This document shows positions 23,356 through 28,941 of a stretch of DNA of 32,747 nucleotides, piece by piece (within the stretch, counting starts at the first letter, position 1; each line of letters starts with the position of its first letter). The notes beneath the pieces are model-generated. The model was not told where the DNA came from. It did not search any database and was given only the letters and a program-made list of their open reading frames with translations. Source of the DNA: Streptomyces sp. MZ04 (lineage in GTDB: Bacteria > Actinomycetota > Actinomycetes > Streptomycetales > Streptomycetaceae); the NCBI RefSeq assembly GCF_004684775.1, contig NZ_SRIC01000062.1, positions 1-32,747 on the forward strand, read 5' to 3'. The position numbers and the translations under genes were made by a program.

Positions 23356-23784
23356 ATGAAGGACACGCTCGTGCGGGCTCAAGATAACGAGCGCATCCCC
23401 GCGACCTTCGTCTACGCCGGAATCGACCTGGAGACCAGTGAACTGCTGGTCGGCACGCGAGGCGCTCAGATCGCGGGCCGCTTCACCCTCGTCCCCACCG
23501 GCCCGTTCCCCTACGGCGACGAATGGAAAGGGCTGATCGCGACCATGGAAGAGACCCTGATCCTGCACGATCATCCACCGCGCAGCCTGGTCAAACTGGA
23601 CCGCTACCTGCACAACCGCACCGACGGAATGATCGGAGCCCTGTCCCACGCCATCCGGGGCGCCGCGATCGACGCGATCCTCAACGGCACCGAGCGCGTC
23701 ACCAAGGAAGGCCTCGACGCCATCCCCCTGGATCACGCCGCGGAATCCGTTCGTCCCGCCCGAAAGCCGACCAGGCAGCGATGA
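23356..23784 (+). pseudogene. tnsC: TnsC/TniB-like ATPase, C-terminal part
   Basis: From base 23391 it continues tnsC with RIPATFVYAGIDLETSELLV, the conserved sensor-1 region of TniB-type ATPases, then a helical lid (RSLVKLDRYLHNRTDGMIGA, AIDAILNGTERVTKEGLDAI) and a basic tail. An ATG inside the inserted element (23356) could by chance allow translation of a 142-aa fragment without Walker motifs, which might act negatively. The stop overlaps the tniQ1 start (ATGA). So downstream translation may depend on this fragment still being read. Confidence 0.87.
23373..23389. repeat. Right inverted repeat of nested element
   Basis: GCGGGCTCAAGATAACG is the exact inverse of 19405-19421. It ends 1-2 bases before the resumed tnsC reading frame. 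Confidence 0.88.
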
Positions 23785-24419
23785 TCGATATCCCTCCTCC
23801 CTGCCTGCCGATCTACGTTCGCCCGGCCGACGACGACACCGTCGACTCCTACATCCGGCACCTGGCGCTCGCTAACCACCTCCCGCCCGCTGATCTGCGC
23901 TTCCACCTCTGCGCGGTGGGCTCCCTCGGCCCGCCCCTCGTCGAGAAAGTGGCCGCGGTCACGGGACGCCCCCTTGCTGACCTGCAACGAGCACTGATCG
24001 ACACGCGATGCGGCAACTGTTTCCAGCCCCTGCGCTCCCGGAGAGTCAAGGGCCGACCCGCACGATGGTGTTCCGACCGCTGCCGCCTGATCGCCCGCCG
24101 AAAGCGCGTCCCGCTCTCGCCTCAGGGCGCCCGCCGGCACACCGTCCATAGAGCGCCCTGCGCCCACTGCGGCACCACCGTCGAACGCAACCGCCCTTTT
24201 CGCTGGTGCTCCGAACCTTGCAGGCAAGCCTCCTACGAAGCCCAGTGGGCCCGGGGGCAGTGCGGACACTGCGGGCAGGATCAGCAGCAGAAGACAAGCC
24301 CCTCACGCGGAAGTCGGCGCCAGCCGGTGTGGTGTTCTCGTATGTGCCGCGCCGCGGCGCACCGTGAACGCCTCAGAGCCCTCCCCGACCTTCTCCATCT
24401 GCGGGAACGCGACGAGTAG
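23781..24419 (+). CDS. tniQ1: TniQ-like target-selection protein with three tandem zinc modules
   Basis: A 212-aa protein. Residues 10-75 resemble the TniQ N-terminus (DSYIRHLALANHLPPADL). After it come three repeats of a four-Cys module: C77/C80/C97/C101, C127/C130/C143/C147 and C161/C164/C185/C189, each with the pattern C-x2-C ... W-C-S-x2-C-R. This C-terminal zinc array is unlike the usual TniQ zinc ribbon and may read DNA. Its start overlaps the tnsC stop (ATGA) and its stop overlaps the next gene by one base, so it belongs to the transposition operon. Assignment as TniQ rests on a short similarity and context. Confidence 0.7.
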   Translation: MIDIPPPCLPIYVRPADDDTVDSYIRHLALANHLPPADLRFHLCAVGSLGPPLVEKVAAVTGRPLADLQRALIDTRCGNCFQPLRSRRVKGRPARWCSDRCRLIARRKRVPLSPQGARRHTVHRAPCAHCGTTVERNRPFRWCSEPCRQASYEAQWARGQCGHCGQDQQQKTSPSRGSRRQPVWCSRMCRAAAHRERLRALPDLLHLRERDE

Positions 24420-25417
24420 TGCCACCAAGGCAGCCGCTTCCGCGCACCGTCCCCCTCTTTCACAACGAGACCCTGGACTCCTTCCTCCACAGGCTCGCCG
24501 CCGCCAACCACCTTCCGGCCGACCAGTTGCTGCCCCTATTGGAGATCCGCCGCGCCAAGAAGACTCCGGCCAACACGCTCGTTGAGCCTCTCGCCGCCGC
24601 GGCCGGAGTCCGCCAACGCGCCCTGGAGCTGGCCCTGCCTGAATTCCTCGACGCCGACACCGACGCCATCGAGAAGCCCGGCGCCATCGGACGTCCGCGC
24701 TCAGCCCTGCACACCGCCATCCAGCGTCCCGCCTGCCGCCGTTGCACCCACGCCGCAGGCATCACCATGACCGTCACCTGCTGGACCACTCATGACCTCA
24801 ACGTCTGCCTCCGCCACCGCCTCTGGATCGGCAACGGCATCGCCAACGCCGACGAGCAAGTCGACATCAGCAGGCTCCCCGACACGCTACGAGCCCAGAG
24901 ACACCATCGAAACCTGGTGGCCCGTCACGGCCGCCGCTGGGTTCGCAACGCCTATCCGGATGCGCGAAAGATGTACTTCGCCTGGCTGCAGCAGTCCGCT
25001 GACCCGTTCGATCTGCTCGACACTGCACGCCGCATCCTCACCGACGGCACCGGAAAACTCCCCTCTCCCGACCTGACGCTCACCATGGTCTTCCACCCTC
25101 AAGTCGTGACGCTCGCCGGACTTCTCGCCAGCCGGGAGTGGGAACGCCGCGCCGTCGCCACCGGCCACGTCACCTGGCTCGTCGAGCAGATCACCGTCCG
25201 CAACATCCTTCTCGGCTACGTCCCCAAGGACCGCAAGGACCCCCTGATCCAATGGGTTGAGCAGCATTTCTCCACCCACAAGTTCGTCGCCTTCCACCGA
25301 AGCCCGAGGATCTACGACGCGTTCTTCCCGCGCGAAACCATCCCGCCACCGCGCCAGCCCGATGAAGCCGACGCGGAAACACGGTGGAGCCCGTTCCGCC
25401 CCTACTACCGCTGCTGA
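24419..25417 (+). CDS. tniQ2: TniQ-family target-selection protein
   Basis: A 332-aa protein. The TniQ N-terminal signature LFHNETLDSFLHRLAAANHL (about 13-32) is clear. A zinc knuckle follows: CRRCTHAAG ... CWTTHDLNVCLRHRLWIG (about 102-142), as in TniQ/TnsD. The remainder is helical, with WLVEQITVRNILLG near 243 and a basic aromatic end. In Tn7-like systems TniQ/TnsD binds the attachment site or a guide complex and recruits TnsC. The GTG start shares one base with the tniQ1 stop. Two TniQ proteins suggest two targeting modes. Confidence 0.85.
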   Translation: MPPRQPLPRTVPLFHNETLDSFLHRLAAANHLPADQLLPLLEIRRAKKTPANTLVEPLAAAAGVRQRALELALPEFLDADTDAIEKPGAIGRPRSALHTAIQRPACRRCTHAAGITMTVTCWTTHDLNVCLRHRLWIGNGIANADEQVDISRLPDTLRAQRHHRNLVARHGRRWVRNAYPDARKMYFAWLQQSADPFDLLDTARRILTDGTGKLPSPDLTLTMVFHPQVVTLAGLLASREWERRAVATGHVTWLVEQITVRNILLGYVPKDRKDPLIQWVEQHFSTHKFVAFHRSPRIYDAFFPRETIPPPRQPDEADAETRWSPFRPYYRC

Positions 25418-25458
25418 GCTTGAGTACAGCCGGGTCGTGAGGTGGCCCAGAATGGGGG

Positions 25459-25839
25459 TCACACAGTGAGGGCGCCGCCGACGAAGGTACGTTCTGGCGG
25501 TGACGCCACGAGTTCGACCATGGTGCCGGCGCGGAGGTCATCACCGACCACGCGCGTGATCGCGTCGGTGAGCGCGGTGCCGAGGCGCGCGGTGATCTGG
25601 GCGGCGTCGGGGCGGTCGAAGACACCAGCGCGGACGCCCAAGATCACCGAGGCATTTGTGTCCACGGCCTTGCCGCCCTGCGCGAAACGGCCTGCCGGGA
25701 CTCCCGCCAGGCGGACGCTTACGAGATCTCGGGCCCATTCGCCATAGACGTCGACGACAGCGTCGGTCAGTGCGGCGACGAGCAGGGGTTCGTTCCCGGT
25801 CAGCCTGTTCTCTGGAAGGTGGACGGTCAGATGCGGCAT
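25459..25839 (-). CDS. Tautomerase-family protein (cargo)
   Basis: A 126-aa protein starting MPHLTVHLPENRL. The Pro after Met is the catalytic base of the 4-oxalocrotonate tautomerase/MIF superfamily. Two beta-alpha-beta halves (about 1-60 and 65-126: SVILGVRAGVFDRPDAAQIT, GTMVELVASPPERTFVGGAL) fit a fused dimer-type tautomerase. GAGG lies 6 bases before the ATG. Divergent from a MarR gene with only 64 bp between starts, suggesting MarR control. Substrate unknown. It lies inside the transposon, so it is presumably cargo. Confidence 0.8.
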   Translation of the reverse strand: MPHLTVHLPENRLTGNEPLLVAALTDAVVDVYGEWARDLVSVRLAGVPAGRFAQGGKAVDTNASVILGVRAGVFDRPDAAQITARLGTALTDAITRVVGDDLRAGTMVELVASPPERTFVGGALTV

Positions 25840-25854
25840 AGTGGACCTCGTTCC

Positions 25855-25884
25855 CTTTGAATCCAAAGCCTTTGTTTTTAAAGG
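25855..25884. promoter_or_regulatory. Two adjacent dyads, candidate MarR operator
   Basis: CTTTG-AATC-CAAAG (25855-25868) is followed directly by CCTTT-GTTTTT-AAAGG (25869-25884). Both are perfect 5-bp-arm dyads in the divergent region of the tautomerase and MarR genes, and the area is strikingly AT-rich for this genome. A MarR dimer binding here would control both genes. Inference from position. Confidence 0.55.
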
Positions 25885-25903
25885 TATCTGGAAGAGGTCG
25901 CTG

Positions 25904-26392
25904 ATGTCCACGGAATCGGACGGTCCAGCCGTCAATGAGGCCGTCCGCACCCTGCTGTTGCTCATGCCACGGCTCGTGGGCCGCGCCAAGCGCCTGCCCA
26001 TACCTCCGGCGCTCCAGGGTCTGGACCTGGCACCGCGACACCTCGCACTGCTGGCCCACCTGGAGTACGAAGGCCCCACCAGCATCAACGAGCTAGCCGC
26101 TCGGCTGGAGGTGGCCCCGACGACTGTCAGCCTCATGGTTAGCGAGCTGTCACGGCCGGGCGTCCTGCAGCGCACCGCCGATCCCGCCGACCGCCGCCGC
26201 CGCATCATCGCCATCGCCCCCGCCTACGCCGCACCGATCGGCGAATGGCTTTCTGGCAGCGCCTCTGCCTGGGAATGCGTCATGCGCGGCCTCGACCCCA
26301 CGGAACGCGCCACAGTCATCACCGCCCTGCACGCCTACGAGGCCGCCTTGGAGCAGGCGGGCGACCAGCATCGGAACGCGCAGCTGCGTTAG
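25904..26392 (+). CDS. MarR-family regulator (cargo)
   Basis: A 162-aa protein with a MarR winged helix: PRHLALLAHLEYEGPTSINE, LAARLEVAPTTVSLMVSELS and a wing with TADPADRRRRIIAIA. Flanking helices form the dimer interface. The ATG follows GAAGAGG; an upstream extension to 25841 would run through the proposed operator and was not used. It is the last gene before the right end (first iteron 12 bp after the stop). Confidence 0.88.
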   Translation: MSTESDGPAVNEAVRTLLLLMPRLVGRAKRLPIPPALQGLDLAPRHLALLAHLEYEGPTSINELAARLEVAPTTVSLMVSELSRPGVLQRTADPADRRRRIIAIAPAYAAPIGEWLSGSASAWECVMRGLDPTERATVITALHAYEAALEQAGDQHRNAQLR

Positions 26393-26404
26393 CGAGCCGA
26401 GTTT

Positions 26405-26495
26405 TGTCTCAACGAACCCAGTCCCCGCGTCTCACCCAATCCAGTCCACGCAGGTCAGCTCAGGGATGGACGACTAACTTCGTTGAGACAGGACA
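26405..26495. repeat. Right end: three iterons and terminal repeat
   Basis: Copies at 26405-26424 and 26428-26447 point the same way as the left-end copies. Only the outermost (26471-26490, read on the minus strand) is inverted, followed by the last GGACA. In Tn7 all right-end sites are inverted, so this is an unusual arrangement. Confidence 0.75.
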
Positions 26496-26500
26496 ACGCC
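26496..26500. repeat. Right 5-bp target site duplication ACGCC
   Basis: Copy of 16014-16018, directly after the terminal GGACA, 23 bp from the cupin stop codon. Confidence 0.85.
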
Positions 26501-26523
26501 CCAGCCAACGGCACCGTGCCAGG

Positions 26524-26889
26524 TCAGCCCATCTGCGCCTTGACCTGGTCGATCACCTCGTTCAGCTCCTTCTTCGGCGAGAAGTCGACGTACTCGCAGT
26601 CCTCGAGCGCCTCCGGAGCATGTCCGGGAGGCCAATAGAAGGCCTGCCCTGCCTCGTAGATCTCGTCACCGGAGGCCGTCCGCATCTTCAGACGCCCCTT
26701 GAGCAGGTAGCCCCAGTGGGGGCACTGGCACATACCGCCGGGACTCCCGGTGAGGGCCGGCCTCATGTCCGTGCCCTTCGGAAGCCGCGCGAACGCGACA
26801 GCCATGTCGCCCCCGAAGTCCCGCATCCGCAGCTCCACACCGCCGCCTTCGATCGCGACAGGAGTGTCGTTCCGCGTCGTCGCCGTCAT
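26524..26889 (-). CDS. Cupin-domain protein
   Basis: A 121-aa single cupin. The strands include MAVAFARLPKGTDM, CPHWGYLLKGRLKMRTASGD (motif 1 with the metal-type His and Glu/Lys variation) and GQAFYWPPGHAPEALEDCEY (motif 2, PPGH). The C-terminal helix is VIDQVKAQMG. Ribosome site GAGGAGG precedes the ATG. It probably binds a small ligand or metal; no pathway is suggested. It is divergent from the PhzF gene, and its 3' end lies beside the transposon. Before the insertion its downstream neighbour was the PadR gene on the same strand. Confidence 0.85.
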   Translation of the reverse strand: MTATTRNDTPVAIEGGGVELRMRDFGGDMAVAFARLPKGTDMRPALTGSPGGMCQCPHWGYLLKGRLKMRTASGDEIYEAGQAFYWPPGHAPEALEDCEYVDFSPKKELNEVIDQVKAQMG

Positions 26890-26988
26890 GGTTCCTCCTC
26901 TGCGGGCCCGCTGCCGGGCCCAGAGAATCCCCCCTTCCAGCCTCGGCCCGCCGGACACGGGACGCGAGGCGGGGCGTGATCGACGAAG

Positions 26989-27043
26989 GGGCCAATCGGG
27001 CCACCCACCCGCAATTGGCCTTGGCGCGCCCCCGTATTGGCCC
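26989..27043. promoter_or_regulatory. Inverted/repeated ATTGGCC boxes before the PhzF gene
   Basis: GGGCCAAT (26989-26996) is the exact inverse of ATTGGCCC (27036-27043), with a further ATTGGCC at 27014-27020. They sit in the 170-bp divergent region with the cupin gene. Possibly regulator binding sites; unassigned. Confidence 0.4.
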
Positions 27044-27058
27044 GCTAGCGTCCTCGAT

Positions 27059-27880
27059 ATGCCGACTTCCCACCGCATCCGCGTCGTCGACGCCTTCACC
27101 GACCGCCCCTTCACCGGCAACCCGGCAGGCGTCCTGCTCCTCGACGCCTTCCCGGACGACGCCTGGCTCCAGCACGTGGCCGCGGAGATCAACCACGCCG
27201 AGACTGCCTTCGCCCACCGCCTCCCCGCGAACGGCGAAGCCGACTGGGCCCTGCGGTGGTTCACGCCCACCACCGAGGTCGACCTCTGCGGCCACGCCAC
27301 CCTCGCCACCGCCCATGTCCTGCACACCACGGGGGCCGCCACCGGGCCCGTGCGCCTCGCCACCCGCAGCGGCGTCCTCATCACCACCGCGCACGACGAC
27401 GGCACCATCACCATGGACTTCCCGACCGCCCCGCTCACACCGGCCGAGGTCCCCGACGGCGTGGCCGAAGCCCTGGGCGCCGAGCCCCTCGCGGCGTACG
27501 ACACCGGAGAGCACCTCGGTGACCTGCTCGTCGAGCTCGCGGACGAGAAGACGGTGCGCGCGCTGGCCCCCGACCACAAGGCCCTGGTCCGGCACTCCGA
27601 GCGCGGCATCATCGCGACCGCCCGCGCCGAAGACCCCGCCCGCGGCTACGACTTCGTATCCCGCGGCTTCTTCCCGCGCGTCGGCATCGACGAGGACCCG
27701 GTGACGGGCAGCGCCCACACGGCCCTGGCCCCCTTCTGGTCCCAGCGCCTGGGCCGCACGGAACTGACCGGCCTCCAGGCCTCGGCCCGCTCCGGCCTCG
27801 TCGGCACCGAACTGCGCGGCGAGCGCACCCTGTTGACGGGCCGCGCGGTCACGGTCATCGAGGGCGCACTGCTCGCCTGA
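27059..27880 (+). CDS. PhzF-family isomerase-like protein
   Basis: A 273-aa protein of the diaminopimelate-epimerase-like fold. It starts HRIRVVDAFTDRPFTGNPAG; the catalytic Glu is in NHAETAF; DLCGHATLATAHVL and DEDPVTGSAH are the conserved ligand loops of the two halves. No phenazine genes are nearby, so the substrate is unknown; most family members of this kind are uncharacterised isomerases. The ribosome site is weak, and the TAG...AT stretch before the ATG would allow a short or leaderless transcript. An elaborate repeat/terminator follows. Confidence 0.9.
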   Translation: MPTSHRIRVVDAFTDRPFTGNPAGVLLLDAFPDDAWLQHVAAEINHAETAFAHRLPANGEADWALRWFTPTTEVDLCGHATLATAHVLHTTGAATGPVRLATRSGVLITTAHDDGTITMDFPTAPLTPAEVPDGVAEALGAEPLAAYDTGEHLGDLLVELADEKTVRALAPDHKALVRHSERGIIATARAEDPARGYDFVSRGFFPRVGIDEDPVTGSAHTALAPFWSQRLGRTELTGLQASARSGLVGTELRGERTLLTGRAVTVIEGALLA

Positions 27881-27885
27881 CAGAG

Positions 27886-27935
27886 CTGTGGGGACGTACG
27901 GCCATGTCGTACGGCCATGTCGTACGTCCCCACAG
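27886..27935. terminator. Large hairpin after the PhzF gene
   Basis: Arms CTGTGGGGACGTACG and CGTACGTCCCCACAG (15 bp, perfect) with a 20-base loop that itself holds two copies of GCCATGTCGTACG-like sequence. It lies 5 bp after the PhzF stop and should end transcription in both directions. Confidence 0.8.
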
Positions 27936-27963
27936 ATACGTCCCCACAGATACGTCCCCACAG
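27936..27963. repeat. Two extra copies of the terminator's right arm
   Basis: ATACGTCCCCACAG occurs at 27936-27949 and 27950-27963, directly after the hairpin's own right arm. The left arm can therefore pair with any of three partners. Confidence 0.85.
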
Positions 27964-27974
27964 AAGCGCCGGTG

Positions 27975-28775
27975 TCACGGCGTAGGCAGCCAGCCGACCT
28001 TCCCCGCCAGCAGCGCGTACCCGACGAACGCCCCGATATCCAGCAGCGAATGGGCCACCACCAGCGGTCCGACCCGCCCCCACCGGCGGTAGAGCAGCAC
28101 GAAGACCACACCCATCGCCATGTTGCCGAGGAATCCGCCGATGCCCTGGTAGAGGTGGTAGGAGCCGCGCAACACCGAGCTGCCGACCAGCGCGGCCATC
28201 GGCGTCCACCCCAACTGCCCGAACCTGCGCAGCAGATAGCCGACGACGATCACTTCCTCGAGCACCGCGTTCTGCACCGCGGAGAGCACGAGGACCGGGT
28301 ACTTCCACCACACGTCGGGCAGATCCTCCGGCACCACGGTGAGGTTGAACCCGAGGCCGCGCGCCGCCAGATAGAAGGCGATCCCGGTGCTGCCGATCAC
28401 GGCGGCGATCGCGGCACCGCGCCCCAGATCGGGCCACGGCCGGCTCCGGTCGAAACCGATCGTCCGCAGCCCCGCACCCTCCCGCAGCAGGAAGTGCGCC
28501 ACCAGCGCCACGGGCACCAACGCGGTCGCGATTCCGAACAATTGCCACGCGAGATCAAGCCAGGGCCGTCCCGGCGCGGCCGACGCGTTCATCGTCGCGG
28601 CCTGATCCTTCAGACCGCCCGGTTTGGTGACCGATCCGACAAAGCTGATCAGCGCGGACACACCGCTCGCACCGAGCGACAGCGCCAGGACGAGCAGCGT
28701 CTCGTCCCGGAGGATCCGCCGTGATGGCTCCTCCGGTCGAAAAGAACCAGCCAACGACCCGGGCTCCGCTTGCAC
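27975..28775 (-). CDS. CPBP-family intramembrane protease
   Basis: A 266-aa membrane protein with about seven or eight hydrophobic segments. The Abi/CPBP motifs are visible: LEEVIVVGYLLRRFG (double Glu; the usual Arg is shifted), SYHLYQGIGGFLGNMAMGVV (His motif) and VAHSLLDIGAF (second His). These form the glutamic intramembrane protease site in this family. Possible roles are protein maturation or bacteriocin self-immunity. The GTG start follows GGAGG by 6 bases. Convergent with PhzF across the terminator. Confidence 0.85.
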   Translation of the reverse strand: MQAEPGSLAGSFRPEEPSRRILRDETLLVLALSLGASGVSALISFVGSVTKPGGLKDQAATMNASAAPGRPWLDLAWQLFGIATALVPVALVAHFLLREGAGLRTIGFDRSRPWPDLGRGAAIAAVIGSTGIAFYLAARGLGFNLTVVPEDLPDVWWKYPVLVLSAVQNAVLEEVIVVGYLLRRFGQLGWTPMAALVGSSVLRGSYHLYQGIGGFLGNMAMGVVFVLLYRRWGRVGPLVVAHSLLDIGAFVGYALLAGKVGWLPTP

Positions 28776-28941
28776 TCCGCCTCCAGTTGATTAATCCCGC
28801 CTCATCCTCACCCGCGCCCCGCTAGGGTCTCGAAAGAAGTTACGAAGATCGTGCGCGACAGGCCGAGGGGGACGGACGCCGATTGCGGTCATGCCACCTC
28901 CTCTTTCCTTGCTTCATCACTCAAGGAGGGGCACCACCGCC

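Larger units (their letters stand above)
19405..23389. mobile_element. Tn554-like tyrosine-recombinase element inserted in tnsC (about 3,985 bp)
   Basis: Contains only three genes, all on the minus strand: two tyrosine recombinases and a small DUF6262-type protein, the tnpA-tnpB-tnpC set of Tn554. It is bounded by perfect 17-bp inverted repeats. Removing bases 19404-23390 restores tnsC exactly, so at most a base or two at the ends is ambiguous. No target duplication is evident, as expected for this mechanism. Known Tn554-family elements carry resistance or other cargo; none is seen here. Confidence 0.87.
16019..26495. mobile_element. Tn7-like transposon (10,477 bp), complete, with nested element
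   Basis: The ends are TGTCCTGTCTCA (16019-16030) and its exact inverse TGAGACAGGACA (26484-26495), flanked by the 5-bp duplication ACGCC. Inside are about 20-bp iterons at each end (left: three; right: three), consistent with TnsB binding. Genes run left to right: tnsA, tnsB, tnsC (split), tniQ1, tniQ2, overlapping by 1-4 bases except at the break in tnsC, then a tautomerase/MarR cargo pair. Without the 4-kb insert in tnsC the element would be about 6.5 kb. No Cas genes or CRISPR array are present, so it is not a CAST. Transposition by TnsA+TnsB cut-and-paste is expected from the family. Confidence 0.9.

Noticed and set aside
16019..26495. CRISPR-associated transposon (CAST)
   Set aside because: No Cas12k, Cascade genes or repeat-spacer array anywhere in the element.
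27059..27880. Phenazine biosynthesis cluster
   Set aside because: Only a PhzF-family gene is present; no other phz genes nearby.
28891..28941. Longer N-terminus for the VWA protein
   Set aside because: The added residues precede the AAGGAGG site and disturb the signal anchor.
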